From Sequoia sempervirens (lineage: Eukaryota > Streptophyta > Pinopsida > Cupressales > Cupressaceae), in the NCBI GenBank assembly GCA_007258455.2, contig VDFB02047230.1:159100635-159164634 (forward strand): 64,000 bases of DNA, read 5' to 3'. The notes under the pieces were generated by a model. It worked only from the letters and a program-made list of their open reading frames with translations. It was not told where the DNA came from and did not search any database. Shown here in pieces: positions 1 through 10,319 of this stretch. Every line of letters starts with the position of its first letter. The first letter of the stretch is position 1. Position numbers and translations under genes: made by a program.

Positions 1-88
1 GTAGATTAACCCTAAGTGCAAGGTTTCCAGCACCATGGTGCAAATGGGTGAGTAGGCGTTGAAAAGGTGAACCTATAATTACTGCACA

Positions 89-478
89 TTATCCTTCACA
101 AGTGAAATATTTGATAATCCAAGCCACTGCTATTCTCCATGGCTCCAAAATGGACATTCTCTGAAATCCTTTATTTTTCCCTCTAGTATTTACAATCAAT
201 AAAGGATGAGGTTCCCCTTCCCTACTAAAGAGCTCTACCATTTTCTGATAAGAAATATTGGTGGTTTCTAAAAAATTAATACCCTCACTTTTAAGACCAA
301 ATAGATGAGAAATTATCTTAGGACTTACCTTGAACCGCTTGCCATGTACTATAGATTGACCATCTGAGAAATTTTCTGCAAATTCTTTCACTAACTGCTC
401 ATTGTTTCCTTCAAATTTCTTTATGAACTCTATCCACCCAAATCTTTGGAATAGTTCTAAAATATTGCTTAATGCCAA
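89..478 (-). pseudogene. Plant-transposon-like ORF downstream of gypsy pol
   Basis: An open frame of about 129 codons lies beyond integrase, where Athila/Tat elements carry an additional (env-position) ORF. It contains FGWIEFI, then VHGKRFKVSPKIISHLFGL and, near the C-terminus, EPWRIAVAWI. The pattern of a (V/D)GK-F-VS block followed by I..-FGL recalls the 'putative plant transposon protein' family as I remember it; I cannot run a profile search. The first residue is encoded by TTG, and the frame continues about 10 codons upstream to a TAA, so no true start is visible. There are no membrane segments, so it is not an obvious envelope protein. Function unknown. Confidence 0.45.
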
Positions 479-1145
479 TAATTTTTCTGTCGAAGCTGGT
501 TCAGATTATGTTTAGCTCCTCCCATACTGTGTTTTTCTTCCGGGTTTGCTCATTTTTTGCTAAAATGCCATGGTGCTCAAAAACTGTTTAAACAAAACTG
601 AATTGCAGAGTAAAGAAATGTAAATGTTTCAATCACTTTTACTTGATACAGCCAATGGGGCATGAATTCATTGTTTCTTTTGGGATTCACTATACTTTCA
701 TTATTACTTTGCATGGGAAAAAGTGCAAAAATTGTCATACCTCAAGCAAGCGTACAATCCATACATTTTACTAAGCTTGGAAAGGGTGGTGGTTTGTTCC
801 AATTTATTTATCTTTATTCAAAATAATTGCCTACTTAAAGTAAAAATTTTATGTACCTTTCATCCCATCATCAATTTGAAAATCACTTACCTTTGTTGAC
901 GTAATAGTATAATTAGATGGGATGGCAGTGGTGGTAATGAATTTATGGTGAATGAGGATGGGACAGCTAATTAATGTTGGAATTATTATGAGGAAAAAAT
1001 AACCATAATCATTTTGATTTATTATGATAGGATATGGTAATGTAGGGTGTGGATTTCAAAGGTAATGGAAAAATTTAATAATAGACATGTGTATGACATT
1101 GGAAATATCAAAGCATTTGGAAAGGAAAAGAATTTACAAAAATCT
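479..1145. other. Non-coding spacer inside the gypsy element
   Basis: AT-rich sequence between the ORF at 89-478 and the 44-bp array. I see no reading frame, RNA gene or LTR edge in it. Confidence 0.5.
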
Positions 1146-1735
1146 GGAGCATTGTTGGAAGATGCAGTTGGGGTAAAGAACGAAAAAAGTTCTAGAGCAT
1201 TCTAAGAGACACACCAGAATGAAAAAGTGAAGTGGAAAAATTTTGGAGCATTGCTAGAAGATGCAACTAGAGTGAAAAAGAAATTTTTGGAGCATCGTCG
1301 TCAGAATGCAGCAACGAAGTTTATGGAGCATCGTCGAAAGATTCAGCCAAAGCAACAACAAAAAATTTAGAGCGTCGTTGAAAAATGCAGCTAGAGCAAC
1401 AAAAAAAAATTTGGAGCATCGTCGAAAGATGCAGCTAGAGCAGCAACAAGATTTCCAAAGCATTGCCAAAAGATGTCGTTGGAAGAAGAAAGTGGAATTT
1501 CTGAAGCATCATTGAAAGATGCAGCCAAAATGCAAAAGAAAATTTTTGGAGCATCGTTGAAAGATGTTGCCAAAATAAGGAAGCATAATGAAGGGCGTTG
1601 GACTTAGATTTTTTGGAGCATCATTAAAAGATGCGCCAGACTATAGGAACAAACAGGGAACGACACTAGTCAGGCATGCAAGTTCTAGAGCACTACAACA
1701 ATTGAACTAATAAGTTCCGGAGCATCGCAGCAAGA
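1146..1735. repeat. 44-bp tandem array with a small hairpin per unit
   Basis: The motif GGAGCATCG..GAAAGATGCAGC recurs. Unit starts are near 1146, 1195, 1245, 1289, 1325, 1369, 1413, 1457, 1503, 1548, 1615, 1685 and 1719. The core spacing is 44 bp (1245-1548, one unit 36 bp) and looser at the ends. Most units hold GCATC and GATGC separated by 6-7 bases, so each can form a short stem. Unit spacers are A-rich (CAACAAAAAAAA type). The short ORFs across the array on both strands are by-products of the repeat. It lies just downstream of gypsy pol. Confidence 0.8.
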
Positions 1736-1910
1736 TGTGCAAGAATCTGTGTTTGACTAATCATGATGTCCTGCAAAACATAAATGAATTTAGCCAAGTC
1801 CAAAGGATGAAAATTTTAAAAGAAATTCCCTGAAGTAATTACAAATACATACACATGCATCATTTTTATTTTTATTTAATTTTTTTAATTTTTTTTAGTT
1901 CAAGTGACTA

Positions 1911-2990
1911 TTAATTCGAGCATTCCATTGGCTCTGTCATAGCAAAGTCAATGCATTGTACTTCTCCTTGCATTTCTACCATCCTTGTAGATTCCTCCCT
2001 TTTAACTGGTTTATGGTAGATGTGTAATCGATTTCTGTTGACTAATAGAGTTCGAGTGTCACCATCAATGGGCTTGAGCTACACTCCATTTGAAAATACC
2101 TCAAAAATTTCATATGGACCCAACCAATGAGACCTCAGTTTCCCCTGATGATCTTTGTATTGGGAATCGAATAACAATGCCCAATCCCCATTATGGAACT
2201 CTCTTTATTTAATGTGTTTATCATTCCAAGTGTTTCGTTGCTATTAAATTAACTCAATTTGGTCGACAACATCTAAACAGACTTCATCTAACTCATTAAG
2301 TTGTAAGACTCTTTCAACCTAGGCTCATTTGATATCTAAGCCTAACTCCATTGTTGTTCTCAGGGTTTGGAGATCAAATTCAATGGGTAGAAGTGGTTTC
2401 TTCCTAAAAACTAACTCGTATGGACTAAAATTGATGGTTGATTTCCAAGTTGTGTTATAAGCCTAAACGGCTTTAGGTAGTTTCTTAGCCCAGTCTTTCC
2501 TTCCTGATAAAACTATTTTTGTTAGATGTTCTTTAGCTCCTTGTTAGTGACTTCAACTTGACCATTTGCTTGAGGGTGATAGGGTGATGACTTCTTATGG
2601 CTTACCTAGAAATTATCAATGAAGGCTAATAGAACTTTGGACATAAATTGGGGTCCCTGATCTATGACCATTGTTCTAGGGGCTCCAAATTAGAGAAAAA
2701 TCTTGTTATACAGGAATTCAGCTATTTGTTCTTCCCTAGCAACTTTTAGAGCTTGAACTTCTACCCACTTGATCAGATATTTAGTACAAACCAAAATACA
2801 CTCTTTCCCTTCTGAAGGGGGATCTATAGGACTGATAAAATTCAATCCCCATTTTTCAAATGGTTCAAGGACTACTTGAGGTTGCAAGGGAATTTCATTG
2901 GATGCAGTGGGTCCCCCTACTCTCTGGAATTCATCACAATGGCAAACATATTTCTTTACATCTTTATGGATGGAGGGCTAGTAATATCCT
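1911..2990 (-). pseudogene. Gypsy integrase
   Basis: Remnant of the integrase that inserts the element's cDNA. Reading leftward, a decayed zinc-finger region comes first. The core then starts at the segment with EPFEKWGLNFISPI (2887-2690) and continues through IDQGPQF and NGQVEVTNKELK. The C-terminal part reads LKPIDGDTRTLLVN and ends at a TAA at 1913-1911 after PMECSN. The first catalytic Asp is replaced by Asn (LNF instead of the family's LDF). The second Asp (DQG) and the Glu (QVEV) remain. Several stops and at least one frameshift break it. Confidence 0.75.
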
Positions 2991-3291
2991 GCACCCAAAA
3001 TCTTATGGGACATCCTCTTGGCAGAATAATGGCCTCCAGAGGGGTCATCATGGGAAGCTTTAAGGATGCTATATGTTTCATCTTCCCTAACACAATGTCG
3101 TAAAACCATATTAGGACCGCATCAAAATAGTATTCCATTAATCCATTTGAACAGAGCACTTTCTCAAATGAGGCGTTTCTTCTGTTTTGATGTAAAATCT
3201 AGTGGAAAATCTGAAGTGGTCAAGTAGTTGGCAATTTCAACAAACCAAGGGGTTTTAATGGAGATGGAAAAAAATCATCTAGGAATTCATC

Positions 3292-4023
3292 CTACATAGG
3301 AGTGTAATCTCCATCATCTTGTTTGATTCGGGATAAGAAATCTACAACTACATTGAACTTCCCTGGTTTGTCAACAATGGTCATGTTGAATTCTTGTAGA
3401 AGCAATAACCATCTGATTATCCTCCTGTTTACTACAGGATTGTTCAATAGGTACTTGATGGTTGAATGGTCTATAAACACAGTGACTTTGTGTACCCTAT
3501 GATGTAATGTCAAAATTTCTTGATTACATGCACTATAGCTAGAAATTCCTTCTTTGTGGTGGTGTAATTCCATTCAGTGGGGTTCAAATTCTTACTGATG
3601 AAATAGATAGCATACTTCCCCCCATTCTCATCTTCCTGACCTAATACCGCTCCAATACATCATTAGAAGCATCTGCTAAATATGGAACATAAGGTTCCAA
3701 TTAGGTCCACGTAGGAAAAGAGCAGAGATGAGTTTCTCCTTAATGATTTCAAATGATGTTTGACACTCTAGTGTCCAGATAAAATCTACGTTCTTTTGGA
3801 GAATGGGAAACATAGGAGCTACAATCTTGCTGAAATTTTCTATGAATCTCTGATAGTATCCAACATTCCCTAAGAAACTTCTAACATCATTTTTGGTTTT
3901 GGGGGTCACAAGTTGTTGTATCACCTCGATTTTCTTAGGATCAACCTTTATCCCTTTAGCTGAAATGTGGTGTCCCAACACTATCCCTTGTTCTATCATT
4001 ATTAGGCATGTTTTATGACTCAA
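3292..4023 (-). pseudogene. Gypsy RT connection and RNase H
   Basis: The segment at 4023-3676 contains LGHHISAKGIKVDPKKIE, then RSFLGNVGYYQRFI, the usual thumb/connection sequence after gypsy RT. The segment at 3573-3292 contains TVFIDHSTIKYLL and ends with KPGKFNVVVDFLSRI, the end of gypsy RNase H before integrase. The RNase H would remove genomic RNA during cDNA synthesis. The two segments share one frame with stops between them, so it is non-functional. Confidence 0.8.
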
Positions 4024-4635
4024 GGATAGCCGATGGTCCTCACATCACTTCAACACTCTATCCAAATTTTGAAGGGCTTCCTCAAAAGTTGACCCATATA
4101 CAGTGAATTCATCCATGTAGACTTCCACATAGTCATTTACTAGTTCAACAAATATGGCCAGGATAGCTATCTGAAATGTTATAGGAGCATTACATAGCCC
4201 AAAATGAAGAAATCAATATGCAAATGTTCCCCATGGGAAAGTAAAAGTTATTTTGTCTTGGTCTTCTACTACTACTTGTATTTGGTTGTATCCACTGAAT
4301 TCGTCCAAGAATGAGAAATACTTCCTTTTAGCCAAATTATCCAAGACTTGGTCTACAAACGATAGAGGGAAGTAATCTCTATGGGTAGCTTTATTGAGCT
4401 CCCTATAGTCAATGTACACTTTCCACTTCCCATTTTTCTTTGGAACAACTACCAGAGGTGAAACCCATTTGCTGTCAGATATGGGATAGATGAATCCTAC
4501 TTGTAGGAGTTTCTCAATTTTAGTTTTAACAATGTCTTTCAAAGCAAGATTGAGTCTTTGTTGTGGTTGATGAACAGGTCTAACATCCTCCGTATAGATG
4601 TGATGGGTACAAAAACTAGGGTGCATACATCTCAT
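4024..4635 (-). pseudogene. Gypsy reverse transcriptase
   Basis: The segment at 4635-4213 runs from RPVHQPQQRLN through VGFIYPISDSKWVSPLVVV, then YRELNKATHRDYFPL and SFLDEFSGYNQI, which are RT motifs of Athila/Tat type. Translation onward through 4212-4024 gives FGLCNAPITFQ and then VYMDEFTVYG. The catalytic YxDD box is therefore YMDE: its second Asp has become Glu. A TGA follows soon after, within VLK-stop-CEDHR. It is in the same frame as the RNase H segment. Dead copy. Confidence 0.85.
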
Positions 4636-4728
4636 TTTTTGTATAATCCCAAGAAAAATCTTTAGATCTATTCACCAAAGCATCAAACAATTTGTGCTCT
4701 TCTAATTTTTTCAACCAACTATTGATAT

Positions 4729-5076
4729 TCAAAGTTTTTCCCAGTAGAACATGATTGTTTTAACCCCTAGATGGTTGGAGGTGATAGTATAAACTTCTCT
4801 GGTCAAAGTGTTGAGAGGAAAGCTATGTGGTATGGTTCGATGAAGTCTAGCAATATCTTCGAAGAAGTGATCCATTTTTGGAATGATATTAGCCAAAGGA
4901 CAAGGTAATCCCATGAAGTTGGTGTAATCAAATGCAGTGTGAACAACATTGATTGGATGCCCTAGAATCTCTTCTACATCTACCATTTCCTCATCACTTG
5001 AGTCCATGATAATATTTTCCAAATTGTGTTCCAATTCATCTTCTAACTCTTCACCATGTTTTTTAATGATCGCCAT
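4729..5076 (-). pseudogene. Linker between gypsy protease and RT
   Basis: An open segment of 115 codons in the same frame as RT, between the protease and RT domains. It is acidic at its N-terminus (EELEDELEHNLENI) and includes FDYTNFMGLPCPLANIIPKM. Athila/Tat polyproteins have a long poorly conserved linker here. The frame differs from that of gag-protease, so one frameshift lies near 5080-5200. No enzymatic motif is seen. Confidence 0.5.
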
Positions 5077-5204
5077 AGCAAGTGAGGCTAGATTCTCTTG
5101 TTCATTGGGACCATCTAGTTCATCAACCTAAACATTGTTATGTTCAGCTAGTTTGGTAGGAAGATACAAAAATAAATTCTTGCTACTAGGACCATGTGAA
5201 ATGG

Positions 5205-5579
5205 TCATTCCTCCCTCTCTACAGTCTTGGCTACAACTGTAGCTAGCCATGGTCTTCCTAGGATTATAGGATAACTATCCTTTGGTGTGAGGGACTGGAT
5301 TATTTGAAATTCTATTGGATACTCCCAACCATCAACCTTAACAAGAAAATTTTCTATGACACCTTTAGGAATAGTTACGGATTGATTCACCATCTGCAAC
5401 ACTGTAGTTGTGGGATGCAAATCAGTGAGTCCCAATTTTTCCATAACATTGACCATCATTACGTTAATGGATTCTCCTAAGTCCATAAGTGCATTTGGTA
5501 TTGCTACCTCATTGATTGTCACCATTATTAGTGGACTACCTGGGTCATCATATTTTGAAGTTGTGGTTTTTCCAACCAA
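5205..5579 (-). pseudogene. Gypsy aspartic protease
   Basis: Polyprotein-processing protease remnant. It shows IPNALMDLGESINVM, where family members have a D-[ST/L]-G-A-S type active site; Athila/Tat elements commonly have DLGAS, so the Ala-to-Glu change is the oddity here. YPIILGRPWLAT at the C-terminal side is the conserved ILGRPFL-type strand. It shares its frame with gag upstream, separated by a TAG after GRKPK. Confidence 0.75.
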
Positions 5580-5618
5580 AAAGTTAGCTAGATAACCATT
5601 TATGTGAATAGTATTGAT

Positions 5619-7454
5619 CTATTTTGGTTTCCTTCCTGGTTTTTTGATGCACAATTGTTTGATCAGTTGGTTTAGTTCAAGAATCTCTTTAATTTCTTGT
5701 AACAAGGGAACCTCGATTTGAAGTTGTTTAATCTCTTGTATCAGCACGGTTTCAGTGGATAAGGTCATTTCTGGAGGCTTTTTCAAGGTAGTAGGTTTAA
5801 GATGCTCTAAAAAAGGCGCTTGAGTTGGAATTTGAGTTTTCTCTTTCAAGATGGAGTCCTTTAAAAGATCAGTTGGATGTTGACCATCCTCCCCCTAAGG
5901 TAACTTAAAGGTTCCAACTAAGGATTGCAAAAGGGTCTTCTCTTGATTACTCACTGGGTCTTTCTCTATAGGCGTGGAAGGTTTCTTAGTTGTTTTAGTA
6001 AATTCTTTAATTAGCTCATCCGAGATCTCAATTATGGTAGGCTGCTAAAGTGTTTTTCCTGACCTTAAGTTTAGTTTTCCACAATGGATATCATTAAGTC
6101 CAGTCACATTTTCCTATCTCATAGAATACATTAGGGTATTTTGACAATTGTTGTTTGGATTAGGGATAGGTTGTGCTAGGAGTTGTGGTTGGTTGACCTC
6201 CTCATTTTGTTGAGGATTCTGAGAGGCTAGTAAAATATTTTGTTGTTTATTAGGCATCCTTCTTGGCCCAATATAAAACTGATTTTGAGGTTGATTCCAC
6301 TGAGGAGCAGGATTTTGAGGACACCATTATTGTTGAGTCTAGTTTGACCATTGGGGGTTTCCCCAGGATTTATTTTCCCATTCAGGTTGTACCCAAGGGT
6401 AAGCTCCCCAATTAGGTGGTACTTGAGGCCAAGGTTCCTCCCATTGATTATTATTGCAATTGTTTGGGGCTTTCCATGCAGGATTTGAGTTATGACTATA
6501 AGAGAAATTCCCTCCAGGTCTTTGATTCACAAGATTGATCTTCTCTTCAACCTAAGCTATCCTTTTCTTGGAATTCTTAACTGCATTAAGGATCTCACAT
6601 TGATCAGTAGCATGAATCTTCTCACAAACTTGGAAAATATCAACTTTGTCCAAGGGGCATTCTCTTAACAGATGTTTGTTTCGACACCTAGGACAACAAA
6701 TGGATAAGGTTTTAGGATTATGTGTTTTTGGTTGTATTCCATCCAACGTGGCATTTAGTTGAACAAGAATGTCAGTCTTGAGATTTTCTATCTCCTCACG
6801 TAGTTTTACTATTTCATTGGAACCTCTAAAAAGAGTAGACTTACAAATACCTCCTCGAGTATGAGAGAAATTCTGACATAATTCAGTGATATCATCAAGT
6901 CCAAGTTGGGACACATCTCCTTTTCCCATTAAATCAAGGCTTCTCCTAGCATCTTCATCAAGTCCCTCGAGAAATATGGTTTTCATAATTTCTAGATTGA
7001 TGGCTTCTCCACCACATCATTTAGATAAGAAGATAAACATATCCAGGTAATCTTGTAGGATTTTTTCTTCATTTTGTCTTAGTTTGAACAACTTCTTCCT
7101 ATCACTGAATCTACAATAAATCTGGTATTTTTGCAAAAAGGTAGACTCCATATCATCCTAAGAGGTTATTGACCTTGAAGCTAATCCCATGAACCAACGC
7201 ATTGCAGTTTCCTTAAAGGTGGAGGGAAAAAGTTTCAGTTTCTGGTTATCATTCTTCTAGTCATATGTTTGACACAAAACTTTAAACTCAAATAGGAATT
7301 GGTCAGGATCTTTAGAGGATAAACCTCTAAAAGTTGGCAAAGAGGTTGGTGAAATTTTATTCATAGGTGTGTCATCATCTTGATCGATGGCAATAGGATA
7401 AGTAAATGTTCGCGCTCCCCCTGCTGGGTTAGCGCCATTTCTTCGGTCACCCAT
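5619..7454 (-). pseudogene. Gypsy gag
   Basis: The coat-protein ORF starts with ATG at 7454 (MGDRRNGANP) and keeps one frame across about 1.8 kb despite about nine in-frame stops. Near the start is TSLPTFRGLSSKDPDQFLFEF. Further on are RWFMGL and LQDYLDMF (retrotransposon gag domain). A zinc-finger-like cysteine cluster CCPRCRNKHLLRECP lies near 6700. A long Asn/Pro/Trp-rich stretch with repeated W follows at 6530-6339. Most stops are TAG where neighbouring sequence suggests Gln. The absence of net frameshifts over so long a stretch means decay here was mainly by substitution. Confidence 0.75.
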
Positions 7455-7813
7455 GATGTTGAAAGGAATGTGTTTCTCTTCAAAAGTGTGTTCCTCTTCA
7501 AATGTTTATTCTAATTGTTGAGGTTCTGGGGTAAGAAAAGGGATACTTTCCTCTACAAATGTTTGTTTAGATGGGTGAATTTCAGGGGTATACTAGAAGG
7601 TCTCAGGTTGATCCTGCTTGATCAATTCCTTGATAAGTTCTTCAGTTGAGACTTCCTCCTTCCTGCTTGTGGTTGGAATGTCTTTTGGGGGGGTTTGGTA
7701 TGTATCTTCTATGGGGGCCTCATTTCCTGACCATGCAGAAAAAGAAGCCTAGCGACTATATTTTTTCCTAAAAGAGGTATTCAATCAATTTCCTACTAAC
7801 ACTGGAAAAGGAA

Positions 7814-7832
7814 GGTCCCCAACAACGGTGCC
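7814..7832 (-). other. Primer binding site, tRNA-Asp type
   Basis: On the minus strand the sequence is TGGCACCGTTGTTGGGGAC, close to the TGGCGCCGTTGCCGGGGA site that many Athila/Tat elements use to prime from tRNA-Asp. It lies 6 bases inside the LTR edge at 7839, the expected position. Confidence 0.7.
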
Positions 7833-7838
7833 AAAAAG

Positions 7839-9100
7839 TGACAAGTTGTCATGAGGTCCTATTGCTTTAGTTGAAAATGCATCAAATATATTGACTAGGT
7901 AGTGTTCAAAGGTTGTATGCAATAGGAAACATCTTGACTAACTCTCCTAGATTTTTTGAATGTTGAAACAGTTGTAAAGAAAACTTAAACTAAAATGTCA
8001 TTAAACTAGAAAGCATAAAGTTAATTTTAAGCTAGAAAGCATGAAATTGTTAAGCTAGAAAGCATAAAATGATTAAACTAGAAAGCGTATAGATTATCTA
8101 GAAAGAAATTCTTGCAATAAAACTATAAATTTTAAATGACAACAACCATCAACTAACATCTAATTGTTAACAAAAAACAAACTCAACAACCTATAACATG
8201 ATAACCAGAGTGGGTGTTCCGAAATTTCAAATAAACAGAACTAAAGAGTGTAAACTTAAACTACAACTTGCATGAATAACTAATAGAGCTCGATAGATAC
8301 AACTAACATTTATTCACATTTATCATTTACAAAATAAAAGTGACAAAATTGAAAACAAAGATACTTATCTATCCTACGAAATTCCCTCAAGTGGCCAACT
8401 CTCGAGTATGCCTATGATTAATTCAGATTGCATGAACTTTTGTATCTTCAAAATGATTCCATCCATGATAACTCCATTACGCGGAACTAGTAACTCAGAA
8501 TAAGACTGGAAAATATTATTTTATTCATATCAGGAAAAGTGTAACATAGAGACATAGTTCAAAAATGCATTATAACAACATAACGATATCATTGTTTCAT
8601 TGTTTCTGGTGGTTACATATATCTAAACTGCTTAACAAAATCCTAGATTTTAGATGGTGGAAGATCACCATTGAAAAAGTATTCTAACAAAATTTTAACT
8701 AACAAATAGACTAAGGTCCATAAAGCATTTAAAATTTTTGGAGAGGAGCCATAAAGTTTTTAAATAGAAATTAAACATAAAACATTAAAAGACTTGTTCC
8801 ATTATGCACTCCAGAATTTTTGACGCCTAGACTTCTGGTACTTTATCCTCAACTAGTTGAATTCCTCTTTAAAGTCCACTCAGTTATGCATAATGACTTG
8901 TACAAAGAATAAATTCTATACCATTACATCAACATTAGTCATCCAATTTCAATTGATTTAGGAAATAAAGATTATATATCTTTTTTACAAAAAGTAAGCA
9001 ATTATTAATCCTAAAAATAAACAATTGGCAAGGTAAAAGTGATTGGTAGAAATAAGGAAGGGTATTTCTCTTATCATATTCATGAGGTTATTTATACCTC
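7839..9100 (-). repeat. Putative 5' LTR of the gypsy element (right limit unresolved)
   Basis: The minus-strand LTR ends ...AACTTGTCA just before the primer site. The interior is AT-rich and non-coding. A TATA-like box on the minus strand (TATAAATA, about 9094-9086) could be its promoter. The partner LTR is outside the window, so the far end cannot be set. Confidence 0.4.
8005..8105. repeat. Short tandem repeat with CTAGAAAGC
   Basis: CTAGAAAGC occurs four times at 22-27 bp spacing (about 8006, 8032, 8054, 8078), with a fifth partial CTAGAAAG near 8098. It lies inside the putative gypsy LTR. Confidence 0.7.
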
Positions 9101-9660
9101 ATCACAAAGAAACAACAAACATCACATGATATTCAAGAACATTATCATTCATCTATTTCACAACTTCATGCAACAAGTTGGCACAAGCCAACAACCAATG
9201 AAATTAGTCACCAGATAACATAGTCCTATGCTCTATCATCTTCAAGTTTCTCTACAAAAGGACTAATGACATGAAACTTTGGATATACCACCTTCACGAC
9301 ATACTGAACTTAAATTTTGAACTACACAACCAAGTCTATAAATGTGGAGGAATGCAGAACCAACCTTTGCACCACTAAGAACAACACAAAAATAACACAA
9401 TCCTCAAACTATCACTTTCAAAAAAACCTTTTTGATGACCCAAAAGACTTGAAACTTGGATCACACATGCCCTAACATAACATGAAGTCATCTTCAAAAC
9501 TATAGGAGAAAAACACCATCAATGAAGAAATGCAGAGAATTTTTTAGAGACTTTGGCAACCAAACTACAACATATTGTAAGAACTTTTGACATCAATGAC
9601 AACTAAACTACAACACAAACAACAGTCCTCAACCTGTTAAGGAAATTGTGGATATTATTG
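9101..9660. other. Possible decayed copia-type LTR start
   Basis: The reverse strand at 9600-9570 reads TTGTCATTGATGTCAA. The same word lies near the 5' ends of the copia A and B LTRs in this window. The AATGCAGAG-type words nearby also resemble LTR B. No partner LTR or primer site is seen, so this is tentative. Confidence 0.25.
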
Positions 9661-9818
9661 CTATGCAAGTAGGCTGAGAACAACACAAGAACATGAATGG
9701 TCGATGGATGAAGTTGCACACACATTGCAGTGCACAATCAAATTTCAAGTAACAAGGTGTAGAATATACAAGACACAATAGAGCTACTCATTCAATTGCA
9801 AATCAATAACCTAATGAC

Positions 9819-10286
9819 ATGGTGGGTAGCTTTCCTAAGGAACTTAGTGACAATCTAAGTCGTCCCTTAGCCCCCAACCAACCATCTTGGTTGGCAGAAA
9901 GAGCTATGAATCTAAGTATTGACTTACATTACAAAGAAGAGTAGGGAACTTTTTCATTCCCATCTCCACCTACCACATTTCCCATACCTGAAATGGTACA
10001 TTACTATGCAAATTTCAGCAAGGAAACTCAAGGTATTGGTCATGAGGAAGAGGAGGAAAACATTGAATCCCAATTTGTTTCAATAATCAGTAAATTCCTG
10101 AAGGAAAGAGAGCAATTCAAATAGTTAGAAAAGTAGGAAAGAGAGTAGAAGAGGGAGCAAGAGAGGGTTAAAAAGGAACAAGATAGAAATTAAAGAGAGA
10201 TCGAGGTAGCCCATAGGGAATTGCAAGGAAAAATATGGTTAAGTAGTCCTATGAATTCATTTCCAAAGAATCATGCTTTGTTTTGA
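9819..10286 (+). pseudogene. Unidentified stop-riddled ORF, coiled-coil C-terminus
   Basis: One frame runs 156 codons from ATG at 9819 to TGA at 10284-10286 with five internal stops (four TAG, one TAA) and no frameshift. The first half includes ERAMNLSIDLHY and a Pro-rich stretch. The second half is EEEEENIES, then a highly charged run KEREQFK..EKxERE with heptad-like spacing, suggesting a coiled coil. In that run the stops fall where the periodic pattern would put Gln (CAG/CAA). It may be gag-like or a captured host fragment; I do not recognise the family. Confidence 0.4.
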
Positions 10287-10319
10287 GAATTATTGAACAT
10301 ATTCATCCCTTAGTTTGTT

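Larger units (their letters stand above)
1..9100 (-). mobile_element. Decayed Athila/Tat-like Ty3/gypsy LTR retrotransposon
   Basis: Gag, protease, RT, RNase H and integrase follow in Ty3/gypsy order on the minus strand, reading right to left. A tRNA-Asp-like primer site lies at 7832-7814 with an LTR edge at 7839. The protease motif DLGES, the RT run KWVSPLVVVPKKNGKW and an extra ORF beyond integrase fit the Athila/Tat branch (family knowledge). The 3' LTR is not seen and must lie left of position 1 or be lost. The right limit is uncertain because the far end of the 5' LTR could not be found. Every reading frame is broken by stops, so the copy is dead. Confidence 0.8.

Noticed and set aside
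1254..1573. Small ORFs on both strands in the 44-bp array
   Set aside because: The repeat length and composition keep several frames open at once; the peptides merely echo the repeat.
1146..1735. CRISPR-like array
   Set aside because: Units are contiguous tandem repeats with related A-rich parts, not identical repeats with unique spacers; no cas genes, and the setting is a plant retrotransposon.
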